64,000 nucleotides of DNA from Saturnia japonica (taxonomy: Eukaryota > Arthropoda > Insecta > Lepidoptera > Saturniidae). This document shows positions 40,954 to 53,600 of this stretch, one piece after another. A program made the translations under genes and the position numbers. The notes beneath the pieces are model-generated. The model saw only the letters and a program-made list of their open reading frames with translations, was not told the DNA's origin and made no database searches. How positions within the stretch are numbered: position 1 is the first letter of the stretch; every line of letters begins with the position of its first letter. The DNA lies in contig CM065326.1 in assembly GCA_033032175.1 (NCBI GenBank), positions 11,054,001-11,118,000 of the forward strand, written 5' to 3'.

Positions 40954-42732
40954 TCAGTCATTTTTTATAACACCCTCTAACTCCACTGAGGCCAGGGCAA
41001 TATTTTTACTTGCCACTTTACGTTTAGCCAAACTCCATACCAGCTCAATGGCATTTAGATTGCAGTGGTAGGGGGGTAGTCGTAATACCCCGTACCCATT
41101 CTGCTTCAGAAGTTTATCAGCTTCATATACTGCTTCTGCTGTGTTTCGTTTTACAAAACATAGGTGCTCTGCTTTTGTGTGATACTCTTCAAACAGAATA
41201 TCATTCAAAGTAAGCCATTCTCTTATGTCATTTTTGCGATTTTGTGATGTAGGGGCTTTATTTACAATGATTGAATGGTAACTGGCGTTATCCATAACTA
41301 TTACACTCGGCTCATTTAAATTGGGTATAAGCTTTTCTCTTAGCCATTTATTAAAGTTTACAGCATTCATGTCGTGGTGGTAGTCCGCTATTTTGGATAT
41401 AGTGCTAAGGACTAACAATGAGTTTGGCACAGGGCCTTTCTCTGATCCAGCATCCACAATTATGTACCTTTTCCCTGTCGAAACATTTTCCATTGCACCA
41501 TTTGTAAATGGACCTTGCCGAGACTTCTTGGGCTTGTAGTTTTTATGAACATAGGTCTCATCTAAATAAATTATTGACTTTCCTTCTCTAGTTACAAAGC
41601 CATGGTTCTTAAAAACCGATGTCTCCAGGCAGATATGTCATAACGTGCAATTAACAATTCTTATTTTTCTTAAATTCATAGCCATTGAACAATAATAAGT
41701 GGCGAAGAGTTTCCCTGCATCCATTAAATCCAATGCTTTCTCTTAATTCCACTAACAGAGTTTTCAACATAGGAGTTTGTTTTCTAACGATGTAAAATTC
41801 GTTAATTTTGTTACGAATAGCATCTATGTCGAAACTATCTAGGTCAGACACTGTGGGCTTATGTGGCCATTTTGTCCCTGGGGTATACCAGACACCTTCA
41901 TTTACTGTACCTTCCTTTTCTATTCTTTTTAATGTTGTAACACTCACTTCTGTAAAGAATGATGAAAATGAATGATTAGGTGCTGCATTTATAATAGCAA
42001 ATCATTTATTAGATTATATCTTTTGTTGAAGCAAAAAGGCTTTGTTATAAAACTAGTATAATCTCTTTGCATATCATTGTATGTTTTTCTTTATAAAAAA
42101 TAATGTTTTAAAATCTTGTCAAGTGAGAAAATATAATATATTGACGTGACAACGTCTTATAAATTGGTTTGCCGGGTGACACTTCAAGAAACTGCGTTAC
42201 GCTCCGCTCACGTTATGCGCTCACAATGAGAGCGAGTGAGAGGCACGCGTCCCTTCCACTCGGGCATGGTTAGCCCGCCTAAGAGCGAGAGAGACAGACA
42301 TAAAGTCGTTGTCACGTAAAACTTTCGCCCGTATACCGACTTTACAGGCAACCAATTTTTTTTTTTTTGAAATACAAATATATATTTTCTAACATAATGT
42401 GATATAATTAATTAATATTGTTACCTATTCCAAAGTGTTTACTATTTGTTATAGCTACAAATAATGAAATATAATATTCATACGATTCCTTGCTAAAACT
42501 GTGTTTTCATATAAGACTCTGCTTATGGTGTGAAGAAACACACTAGATTGCTACATCGGCAATACTAACATCTTTAATAAACTTATGTACTTAGGAAAAA
42601 CTTACCATTGATTGAAGCTATTTTATCCAAGTAAGGTTTCTGGGTTCTTATCCTGTCTTTTTGCTCCAAATCAGTCAGTTTTTCAATAGTTTTCACTATC
42701 TCATCAACCCCTGCTACATCCACCAGATTTTT
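40954..42732 (-). pseudogene. IS630/Tc1/mariner-superfamily transposase with DD82E spacing, frameshifted
   Basis: An upstream exon at 42,606-42,732 (HTH-like, KNLVDVAGVDEIVKTIEKL) is joined by a clean GT-AG intron to 41,949 (EVSVTTLKRIEKEG, GCRETLRHLLLFNGYEF). Two frame slips near 41,650 and 41,605 separate this from the DDE core: first D in IIYLDETYVH, second D in SVIVMDNASYHS, and E in HCNLNAIELVWSLAKRK. I count 81 residues between the second D and the E (DD82E), far wider than the 34-39 usual in the superfamily. Another start-bearing exon may lie near 43,060, but its splice is unclear. Terminal repeats were not found. Probably a dead transposon copy. Confidence 0.8.
42141..42360 (+). repeat. 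~220-bp interspersed repeat, inverted relative to 59,692-59,911
   Basis: Starts TTGACGTGACAACGTCTTAT and contains CGTTGTCACGT near the other side (42,307-42,317), so ACGTGACAACG forms inverted repeats about 170 bp apart. Much more GC-rich than its flanks. Sits in the intron of the DD82E transposase. Confidence 0.85.
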
Positions 42733-43439
42733 CTGTAAAAGAAAACAAGTTGTTTTAAAATTACAATGTAACAGTTATTAAGGTATGGTAGATAACCATA
42801 ATGCATTATTATGAAGCTATTTCACGTAATATAAACTGAATGTGGATCAAAATAGAGAAATAGATTTGTAAAAATTTAAATAATAATTACGAATTCAATT
42901 AAAGTATCAAGTTCTAAGCGTCATACTAATTTAAGAAATTCGACACCACACGTAAACAATCTTGTTTGAGTTTGAATTCAGCGACTTTCTAGTTGTTTTT
43001 CTTTAAATTTATAAATCATGCGAAACAACATCTCCCTCACTTTACTTTTAATAGTTTTATTCATTTTTGAGTAAGAAGAATGCTCAACAAGGTGACAACA
43101 AATCACCAACAACACGCCATCTTGTTTTGACAAATTGAATTTGACATTTTGTGTAACATTGCCATTAAAACGTCTGCAAATAATTCGAGTGTCTACTTTC
43201 GTTTGTCAGAATCTATCGGTTGTGTTAGAACATCTTTTTTGGATAAACGCTGTTTTTTTTTAAACAATTGATTGACTATCAGTTCTTTTTTAGTTCGGAA
43301 AATTAAATATGTGTCAGCCGATGAATGACGACAGTGAATAAAAAGGCTTTTGTCCATATATCCCTATCACAAAAATAGTTACCACGTATTTATGTATTAC
43401 AAATCAACAATCGATTGATTGATAGTCCTATAAACCATT
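42733..43439. other. Intergenic or 5' part of the DD82E element
   Basis: A short open reading from 43,063 down (MNKTIKSKVREMLFRMIYKF) could be the first exon of the DD82E transposase. No clear inverted terminus was found. Confidence 0.3.
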
Positions 43440-43976
43440 TCAATGTCTTTTTCTTGATGACAGTTCTAATTTGATAGTTGTAGTGTTGTGACCAAATAAG
43501 TAATGATATCAATCTGAATGAATATCGATATGAAATAAGTAGTGGCGATTCATCAGATTTTGATGAAAATAAAGATTATCTGTCGTTATAATTATTTCGT
43601 TTCATTGTCGAATACCTACTTATTACTATAATTATTTATTTTACAACAGCTTCGAAAGTTTTGAAGAAGTTGGCATTATCAATCAAGAATTAATACGTGT
43701 AACATCTTGTAATGAAATATAATATTAGTTAATTAATTTGTACAAAAGTGTCCGCAGTAGTTTAGCTTCTTGCATTTTGTAAAAAAATATCGAGTCTGTT
43801 ATCGTGTTACATTTATCGATATAGCTCCATCCCTATCAGTTTCTCCGACTCTGGTATAACCTTATACGTGTGTAAACGTCATATTTTTATAAAATAATGC
43901 ATACATAATGTAAAAAAGACGCTCGTTCAAGTTTACACAGGAGCTGTCATCGAGAAAATAAAGAAATGAAAATGGT
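43440..43976. mobile_element. Second copy of the 550-bp inverted-end element
   Basis: The interior matches 9,346-9,875 closely (AATTTGATAGTTGTAGTGTT, TTTACAACAGCTTCGAAAG, ATCGATATAGCTCCATCCCT). The right end retains GAGCTGTCATCGAGAAAATA; the left end is eroded. No 147-bp array here. Confidence 0.8.
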
Positions 43977-44287
43977 ATAATGACTATTGATTAAGGAGTT
44001 TTCGGCGGGATCTTGGAGTGACATGTTGTGGTATTAATATTTAATTCATTAACTTAGGTTCTTGACCCTATATTATGTAATATTGGTAGCGTTTTGCGTG
44101 ATATAGTTTGGTTTTTGTGCTTATGTGAAATGGATTATAAATATAAGCAGAAAACATTCATTCTGAGATCCCACAAAAATTCCCTAGAAAGTTCCAACAA
44201 TGGAGCCACCATCTTGTTAGGATACTGTATCGTCATAACACACGACACTATAATTCATTCGATAATGGCAGTAATGATCTTCGTTAA

Positions 44288-45716
44288 CCCTTAATTCGAC
44301 GGAGTTTTTTGTAGCAAAAAAAGTGATTTTTTTAGTAAAGTCATATTTTTTTATATGAAATAAGTATATGAAAAATGCTAAAAAAAATTAGTGCTGTACA
44401 GTTTGCGATAAAACACATGTCCGTCACAGCGGACATTGTCAAGTATTTAACGAATTACTTGCGAAATATCGTGTCCGTTGGGGCGGACTCTACCAAATGA
44501 CTAACAGAAATGATAATTAAAATAAATATACATCAAAAACAAAAAGAAATGTAATTCTAATCAAATATAACTATGATCATAATAATTATTTTGTATGAAA
44601 TTTCAAATGGCAATTACGAGGGTTCTTTCCTGTAACAAAATATAGTCTTACATCACATTTTATGCAAAAGACAGTAGTCTTTTTACTGCACTCCATGCAA
44701 CGACCTTCTTCCTTCGTGGATAAAAATTGACCAATATTGTCAAAACGCACACAATCTACTAGTCTGGGCTTACAAGGCTTCCTTATCGTGGTCTCTTCTT
44801 GGTTAGTGTGCTTAGCTGACCTGTTAATTTTGATCAAAGCAGAAAATATCTCGTATCGGAAATCATTCAATTTAAGCTTTGCTTCAGATTTTCTTTAGGA
44901 CTGGTGCTTCCTTTACAAAATCCAGGCATTATTGATACAGATATCAATTAATTGAGCAAATATGCCTATGTACCAACGACGTGTTTTAAATGGCGTTTTA
45001 TAAAGCGAGACCAACATGTCGGATAGGTCGACACCACCCATATGCTTGTTATAGTCCTTTACTACGTTAGGACAATCTGAAGGTGGAACACGATGTTTTG
45101 GTACTAGAGCTAAAATCTTGTTAGTGCGTCCATGCAAATGCTTTTGTAAAAACGCAAAATAAAAAAAGTAAGCATACACACACCCACACCAAGCATTTAT
45201 AGAAGAATAAATTCAACCACATGCGATATCATGCAAAAAAAAAAACAATAAATGTAACAAAAAAGTGTTAATCGTAGGGTATTTGGCAATGTTCGTCACA
45301 CCTGACAACTAGTTAAATATATACATAATCGACAGTGTCCGGTGTGGCGGACAAGAGATTTAGAGCGAGATAAAATAGTGAAAATGAGTGTAGAAGCTCG
45401 TGATTATGTTATTTTCCAGAAGTATATAATATCTTAAATATAAATTAATACAGAAATCGTCTAAAAGTTAGTAAAAAACCAACAAAAATGAAATAAAATA
45501 CCTTGAGTAAAACAGATGACTTCGACGCCATCAGACGCCATTTTCGACGAAAACTGACATTTTGAGTGTTGCCATTATTTAAGTTATATTTTCTACTAAA
45601 TCTTTTATATGTTACGAACACACTAAATCAAAATCTCGCGTATTTTTCTCTAAACAAGTTCAGTACATTTTTTAAAATTAGTTGTTCGTCACTCTTGGAC
45701 ACTATCGAATTAAGGG
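44288..45716 (-). mobile_element. piggyBac-type transposon, internally deleted (1,429 bp)
   Basis: TTAA at 44,284-44,287 and 45,717-45,720; terminal repeats CCCTTAATTCGA at both ends. Subterminal inverted repeats TGTCCGTCACAGCGGACATT (44,418) and its counterpart at 45,331-45,353. The length is well under the usual ~2.4 kb, consistent with loss of the 5' half of the transposase. Confidence 0.92.
44586..45179 (-). pseudogene. piggyBac transposase, C-terminal remnant
   Basis: Two offset frames. The first (45,179-44,913) has VVKDYNKHMGGVDLSDMLVS and RRWYIGIFAQLID, the region containing the last catalytic D of piggyBac transposases. The second (44,870-44,586) carries the cysteine-rich end CMECSKKTTVFCIKCDVRLY ... 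NCHLKFH. The N-terminal half, including the first catalytic residues, is absent. Confidence 0.9.
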
Positions 45717-45767
45717 TTAAAGAGAACCGGTTGCTAAGTTAGGAAGAAGAAGAAGACTATTGATTAA

Positions 45768-46839
45768 ATGATGTTTTACAACACTAGCTATTGGTGATTA
45801 ACATTATTAAAACATCACATTACCAGAGATGGTAGACTGTACCCAGTTTTTCGTACAAGTACCACGTTTCAGGGTCTTATACCATATACCAGTTAAATAT
45901 TATCCTACCATATATTACTACTGTTCAGTATCTATCAGACGGAATAAGATCCCTGAAGTTTGCAAAATTTTGGACAAGTTCGAGCTAAAAAAAAAGGCCC
46001 TGCGGAGCGAACAACGGTACTTAGTCCCTGGTATTTGGTTGAGAGTACCAGCTTTTTTTTTAATATCAACTTTTAGCAATATCTGTACCATTACTGTTGG
46101 GTCATAAGAATCTCCGCATTATAAAGCACTAAAAAAAAACAGTTTAACAATCATAGTTCTGCACTATACACGTAAGTACATACTTTACAACTCTCGTGAC
46201 AGAGTACTATATTCCTTGCTTTACAATTTACATTATACCTAATCGGGTTTGAAATGAATCGATACTGTCCTTTCTTAGTGACCTCAATCGATAACAATTC
46301 AAAGTTTCAATGCTTGCTTGTAAGCATCTTATGAATACTCATTATCATAGTGCCCAACGTAATGTTTTTGGTACTAGTTCTAGCGCATTTTTTAACATTT
46401 CAGTGCTCAAAATACCATTTCAGTGCTTAGTGTCCTAATGATAATAGTGTCTAATCTGTCATTGTATTATTGAATGTCTCTATGACTATTTTATTGAATC
46501 CACAACACTATTTACATATATTTCTCCAAAATATCGGAAGAAGTGGGAAAGTGATCCTAAATTTAAATCATGGTCACAACCAGTCACTAGAAATGCGTCA
46601 TCTTTGGTTATTTGTCTATGTGCGTCAAAAGCATGTACGTGACAGTCAAAAGCTACATGTGCTTACTTGCTTATTGTAAGATAGAATTAAGTGGTACGCC
46701 TAATGTTATTAAACGAAAATTTTGGATATAATTATTTTAATTTTGGACCCATAAATCCATAAATTAACTAGAAGCCGCGCTATACACTATATATATATAT
46801 ATAGCACTTTTATAAAGTGGCATCGTGGCACCACCCTAC
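45768..46839. other. Intergenic sequence, nothing recognised
   Basis: AT-rich with a short (TA)n run at about 46,790. No gene or repeat supported. Confidence 0.35.
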
Positions 46840-47130
46840 ACGAAAATGACTTCCCCAATATAATTATTAGATTTTTTAGCAAACTTCAAAACAAGAGATT
46901 CCCCATTCCATTATGGGTATATGTTATTTTTTATGGATGCTCACGCATAACTTCTTTGTTTATGAACCTATTTAGACGATTATTTATTCATTGTTACCCC
47001 AAGATACCCTTAGATACAAGGTACCCTTGGATACCCCAAGGCATTTTAATTTTATTGGCATTTGGACCTTCAACTTCCAAAATAAACCATGGAACTGCTC
47101 CAAACCAATGAAGTCGGCTTCCTTTTTTTT
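46840..47130 (+). repeat. MITE-like repeat (family of 711-912)
   Basis: Begins near AAAATGACTTCCCCAAT and ends AATGAAGTCGGCTTCC, with the shared interior CATTTTAATTTTATTGGCAT and GACCTTCAACTT. Lies just beyond the 3' end of DDX27. Confidence 0.5.
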
Positions 47131-47342
47131 TATCTTGTCTTGTTTAAATAAAATGAATAACACGCATGATGAGAAAGAATATCTCATAGCACATTAATAA
47201 ATATAATTTATAATCAAAATTACTGTATGCATCCCACTTCTTCGTTGTCTGCCACAGGAACTTACAACCTTTAAACCCGGCTCTGGCTACCGGAAAGGGC
47301 GGCAAGTAATATTAAAAAAAAAACAATCTTTAAAAGTCACAT

Positions 47343-47657
47343 TTATTTTTTCCTTCGACCAGTCTGCTTCGGCGCTTGAGGTTTACCGAAAGTTTTGCCC
47401 TTTTGACCCTTCTTCGGATTACCTTTACCCTTTTGGTGAAACACTTTACCCTTTTGCACCAAATTAGCGTCATATCTCAACCGTTTGGTATTCGACCGCG
47501 AAGTATCTGTTAGATCCGAGGCAAAATTGCTTTGTTTCTTTTTATGTTTTTTTGCTTGTTTTGGTCTCTGTGCGGGGCGCTCGTCATCGTCATCAACTGT
47601 CTTTATCCTGCGTTGTTTCTTCTTACGTTTAGCTAATCGTGATTGGAGAAGAGCCAC
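47343..47657 (-). CDS. DDX27: DDX27 exon 15 (stop)
   Basis: [20 protein letters not shown] through repeated KGK motifs ([20 protein letters not shown]) to QTGRRKK and TAA at 47,343-47,345. An AATAAA hexamer at 47,342-47,347 overlaps the stop codon. Confidence 0.9.
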   Translation of the reverse strand: MALLQSRLAKRKKKQRRIKTVDDDDERPAQRPKQAKKHKKKQSNFASDLTDTSRSNTKRLRYDANLVQKGKVFHQKGKGNPKKGQKGKTFGKPQAPKQTGRRKK

Positions 47658-50600
47658 CTGAAATTAGTATAACATTATTGCAAATGCTATATTTCCCTTT
47701 TTTAATTCCATATAAATTAATTGGTTAGAATCGCTGAATTTGATGCTGTGAATGATTTGGGGGACGGAGGGGAAGGTTAGAGGTAATATCCACCTGTGAA
47801 GCAAAAGTGCAGAAACTAATAGTTTTTGAGATATTTTTTTTCAGTTTTGAGGTTATGTTTGTCTAGGAATTGTGTATGAATTTATGTTTTAGTTATTATG
47901 TTCACGGTTCTAACCTAAACTAGCCAATTTTACCATCACAACTGAAAAACGCAAACATTTCAGTCAATACAAAAAACTGCACAAAATGTTAAAGTATTTG
48001 GCGTATGTAACACAAATAACACAATAATCATTAAAAAAAATAACTAAAAGTGTATTAAAAAAAAATGTTCGAAAATTTTTACCTGTCATTCAAAAGTAAA
48101 CTTTATGACAATAACTTACAAGTGACATTAATATAGTAAGATTTACAACAAATGCGATTTTAAAAATTCAATTTCACAAAAACTATTTGTTTCTGCAGTG
48201 TAAAATTTATAAAGTGTTATGTATTTAACATGGGTGAAACCGTGGGGCACAGCTAGTTACTTATAAAGCATGGCACATATTGATTAGTCTCACTTTTTCC
48301 ATCTCCCGTTGGACTCTATCTTCCGGAGTGTCCTTAGGCTTGTGCTTCGTTTGTTTTTTCTTCTTCTTTCCTGAATCATTATCGGAATCGTCGTCTTCGC
48401 GTTTGCGTTTTATCCCTTTGACTTTATTTTTTTGTAGTTCTGTAAATAAAAAAAAAAAATTCTTACATAATTATACCTTTATAACTTTTTTATTTACTTT
48501 AAAAGGTTATAGTTTGGGCATCTCGCCTAATGTTAAATAAAAAGGTTGTAAAACGATAACCCTAGAGGAACTGGCTCTAAAGTGCACCTATAGGTGCTTG
48601 GAGATACATTTTCAAGAAAAAAAAAAATGGAGATACAAATTCATACACAACCATTTAATTCCAAACTATGCAAAGCTTATATTATGGTAACTAAACAGCT
48701 GATACAGCATACAACTGACAATTATTATGCTCATCATCATCACAAAAATGTCAGTCGTATGTGGGGACAGAACCCGCGCCCTCTCGGCGCCATAAGGCCA
48801 GATAGCAGATGGGCCTGCGAAAAGGATCTACCACCACCTTGCTATAGTTTCATAATGGTGTTTTTCTGCATCAAAAGCCGAGGCTCATTTCCTAAACACA
48901 CTACCACTGAGCAAACATAAGCACCATAGCTATCTGTCTCTCTCTCTCTCTGTCTAATGAGGAACACGTAAAAATTTCCACAGCTACATCTTATATTACC
49001 TTTCCCTTGATGCTCAGTGAGTGCCAGACGTTCCTTCTCCTCTCGTTTCTCCTTCGGAGTTTGGAACCATTCACGTTGCCGCTGTGTCTCATACTTCGGT
49101 ACCTCTTCTGTCTTCAGTGCTCCCTCGAGCTTAGCTGTTTGCTTCTCCATTTTATTCATTTGCTTCTCAGCATATTCCTCATCGAGGATTGCAGCTGAAA
49201 ATTCGATGAGAAATTGTAATAATGCTAAAATTTTATACACAAAATAGTCGATAAATTAATTTTTCATGAATGCTGACAAAAATTAAAACCATATACACCA
49301 CACAAGTCACAATCTATGCAAATAACAAAATTGAAGTGTCTGTTTTGTAATGTCAAAATAACAAGCATTTTACTAAATGCATATGCATATAAAGGAACTT
49401 TATAACAAAAAACCCATTTTTAAATATTTTTGTCGTCTTTCTGCTTGTTCCAGTTAAAATCTCCGAAACGATTAGACAGACTTTGAAGGGACTGGCAGAT
49501 AGCTGAGGTTATAAGGAGTAACTTAGGCTACTTTTATTCTAGAAAAAGAATTAGGGTTTAATACAAAAGGACTCCTGTAGGGTCCCACATGCTCACAAAA
49601 TAAATTTTAACACAACGCCGCCTTTTGGCATATTGTAATAACCAAGAATAAATGACCAAAAACAATAAAATGAGTTGTAAAACCGGGACAGTGCCATCTA
49701 TAAGGTTTCTGGTATGTGCAGTCGCCATATTGAATTTACTGTCACTCGGGATGATGAAGGATTCTAATGATACTCCATACATCCAAATCTGTTCAGGCAT
49801 TTTAAAGTTATGGTGGAATAAAGAAACTCACATACATGAACTTGATAACATTACACTCCCTTTTTAGGCAGTAATTTAAAAAGCTGTTTTTTTTTACATT
49901 TCAATCAGACACTTCAATTTTATTTATCTGTATAGATTATTTCTCACTCACCAATCTCCGGTTCGAGCCTGATCAGCCTTTCCCTGTACTTGGCAACGAT
50001 GTCGTGCGGCACTTGACGTGACTTGACGGGACGCTTGGCACGCTTCACGATCGACTTTACGAGCGCGCGCTCCGCCTCGCCGGCCAACGACACCGACACT
50101 CCGGCGCGCCCAGCACGGGCAGTCCTACCGACCTGTACATCAGAATAATGACAACTTAACACAAGAAGAATACAAGCAGAACCAAAGTCACCGACATAGC
50201 CCAAAGGATAGCTAGACTTAAGTGGCAATAGGTGGGTCACGTAGCTCGTAGAATGGATTGTCGCTGGGGCCGAAGATTTCTCGAGTGGTGGCCACATACC
50301 AGAAGACGCAGCGTGGACAGACCCGCCACAAGGTGGTCTGACGACTTGGTAAGAGTTGCAGGAAGCTACTGGTGCGAGCAGCGCAGTACTGATTGTTGTC
50401 GTGATGTCTAGAGGAGGTCTATGTACCCCAATGGGCGTCTTTCAGTTGAAACATTGATGGTGATGATGAAAACCATAACACCCAGTCTGAAGCGGTAAAG
50501 AGCGATTTTCAGTAAAAGAAACCCATTTTATTTTTATTGATGTTTGACATCTTTCCTCTCACTTTCCTGCAATCTGTGGGAGTGATTTCGTGAAAAGGAA

Positions 50601-53600
50601 CGGAAGTATGTAACAGGAAGCCAGAGAAGCGCACGCTATTTGATTTGACCAATGAGCGCGCGCGGTGGAACAGTTGGCCGTCAGATGGTACCAACCCATT
50701 TTCCAAGAGGTTGGTATTGTCACCCAACAGTGTATGCGTGTGTATAACGAGAAATAGAAAGGGAAATTGAGAAGGAAAACACATCAGCTGTGCGCTTAGC
50801 TCACAGTATTGTTTATAAAGTGTGCTGTTATCAATCAATTTATATGTGTAAACTATTTTAAGTCAGATGTTACATATCATATGTGACTACTGTAAGGCTC
50901 TCTCGTGTTTTGTTTATTGGTATACCGTTTGAACACAATCTCGCCCAAAGATTCAGATTCTCAACAATAAAGTCAAGCAACATGGCAAGATATAGGCAAG
51001 TGCGAGAAGAGAGAACAAGGTTAGGCTACACAGGTATGTTGGAGACGGTGCTGTGTATAGTTGGTCTAATAAACTAAACACAAGTGATACCATGGGGCAC
51101 AGCTAGTAGATAGATAACTTACCCTATGTATATAGTGTTCCAAAGTGGCTGGCAGAGTGAAGTTCAAGACAGTCTTGACTCCGGGGATGTCGAGGCCGCG
51201 CGCAGCCACGTCCGTAGCGACAAGGATGTCGACCTGCTCCTCCTTGAACCTCTTCAGCGAGTCCAGCCGCTGAGGCTGGTTCAGAGCTCCGTGGAGTTCC
51301 GCAACCTGGACGAAAGAAGGGAGTAAATTACTTTGCCATAGATCGTTTCATTGGCCGAAATTCTTACAAAAAAAGGCAGTCATGGGAGTTGCCGATGGAA
51401 GTGAAAACCTAAAATTTTAGAATAAGTATTTTTTAAATCAATTATGGTATGACTAAAAATATAAAATTTCATAATTTGTAAATTATTAACATTAATGTTG
51501 TTTGGGAAAGTTGGGCTCTCTGTTACAATCGCGGTCGACCAAGAACGATTTTAGGAGTCCTTTAAATTTTATTGTATATTGCTCGCTTACAACTCTGGAA
51601 AATCCCCATCGTACTAACCAATCAAGTGCGAGGATTAGAAAACTTTGGTTACTTCCTATTTGGGTAGATTATTAGAGATAGTAGATATACATAGACATAC
51701 CTTAACACCGAGAAGTCCTAAAGCGACGTGTAGTCTATGCGCTTGTTTCTTTGTTTGGACGAAGATGACAGCACGGTCGCGGAACGTTCTACATACTAAA
51801 GCGGCCAAAATCGCTTCCCGGTCGGACTCGCGCTCTTTTCGTATTCTTAAGATATAAACAAAAAACAAAGTTAACATGCTATCGTAATCAATCCGGCATA
51901 ATAACATGCTAAAAATATTAACCATGTGCCATGGTTTAAAAGATACAGCATTTTACAGGTAAGACGAATGGACTAGGGTACGCTCATAGCAATAGAATTC
52001 CTTTTTTTCAGAATGGAACCCTAAAAAGAGAATCATACAAATAAAAGCACTCATACATTTCAAGGCCAGAAAACATGTATGATGTTAAAAAACTCAAATA
52101 TTACATTTCCTCATTCACACACACAACATTGCCTCGCTGAGCGTTTTCTACCGTCTGTATCATGGTGAGTGTAATGAATAGCTATTCAACCTAATTCCCT
52201 CCACTCCTTTCCACAATAGAACCATACACACAAGACTTTGGGAGTCACAATTTTACGGTAACCTCCATCTTGATATGAACTAAAAAGGATCTCTGTATTA
52301 TCTTTGTCGTACCACGTACTATGGAACAATCACCAATGTGCTCCTGTGTTCCCTGTTTCTTACGACATCGGGTCCTTCAAGCGTAAAAAAAAACGTAAAA
52401 AATTAAATATAACAGCCTACCTGACAAACTCCTGTCTTAAATTGAAAGCAACATCCTTATTGGAGTCGACGAACAGTTTGACTGGCTTCTTTAGTGATAC
52501 AGCAGCAAGGTCTTTTACCTCCTCGCTCATCGTAGCTGAGAACAGCATGGTCTGCCGTTTTGGCGAGCACTGGCGAATGATCTCCTTCATTTGTTCCGCA
52601 AAGTATTCGTCGAGCATTCTGACAAAAAAAATCGTTAAATAAATTTGCTTGTGTTTGCACAGGTATATTATAAGTCCAAACTGAGTCCTCAGTCGAAGTG
52701 ATCTATCAATGACTAAGCTAGGATAAACTGCAGTCCTTTTTGGACTTGGCTACAAGATACTTAAGGTTGCGTATTTGCTATTTTGCGTAAATAATGTTTC
52801 AATGGTATGTATTTTACATATTGTTACGATCTTAGTAAAAATAGAAAAAAATTCACCATTTTCAAAATATATGGAATCGTCTAGAATGCACTCGAAACGT
52901 ATATAAATCTATTCCTAAATTTAAAAAATTCTATAGCTTACCGCTTCGCGTTCGATTGCGTCATCTAAAAACACAATGGTCTAAAAATAGAACACTTCCC
53001 CGTACGTAAATTTCGAACATTTCTAGTGATTTTGACCCTCCTTTTATTTTGTTATATAGCCGTCTTCCGCGCCAGGACAGTTCTGTTTTGGACCACAAAG
53101 TGGAAACAACAAGCGATAAAGAGAAACAAATCTGCAGAGAACCATATAGAGAGATACTGTAATACCACAGTATAGTTTATTTGAATTTTATTTCACTGAT
53201 TACTAAATTATTTACGCGAAATACAACGGCATTTTCTTTACCCATGAACGTAACAATACATTAGTCCAACCTAAAAAGTAAATTCAATTCAAATTGACAA
53301 CGTGCGCCTTGGATCACATTCGACTATTGGACCTCCACATGGACTATTATCTTTTTATGCTCATCTATCTTCTCTCAGCTTATATAGATTTATTTTTCTT
53401 TGACCTAGAACCTATTTTCCATTCATTTCGCGTCAGAAAGGTTTATTACAAAACATTGCATATAAAATGCTGTACTACAATTAGATAGTGTAATTTTACT
53501 CTCATTGCCCCCAAGGAACTTTCATATCAAAATATTTTTAACCCCGACGCAAAAAGAGTTATCATAAGTTCTGTGTCTGTCTGTGACATTGTTGTCCCCA

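Larger units (their letters stand above)
43995..45754 (+). mobile_element. Interspersed repeat X, copy 2, carrying a nested piggyBac
   Basis: The 13-bp target duplication GACTATTGATTAA flanks it at 43,982-43,994 and 45,755-45,767. It begins GGAGTTTTCGGCGGGATC and ends in GAA repeats. Removing the piggyBac and one TTAA leaves about 327 bp that align with copies 1 and 3. Target size and simple tail suggest a retroposon without recognised promoter boxes. Confidence 0.78.

Noticed and set aside
52880..53165. Possible membrane-protein exon in DDX27 intron 8
   Set aside because: A hydrophobic stretch can be translated in one frame, but several stops and no splice sites in phase make it unsupported.
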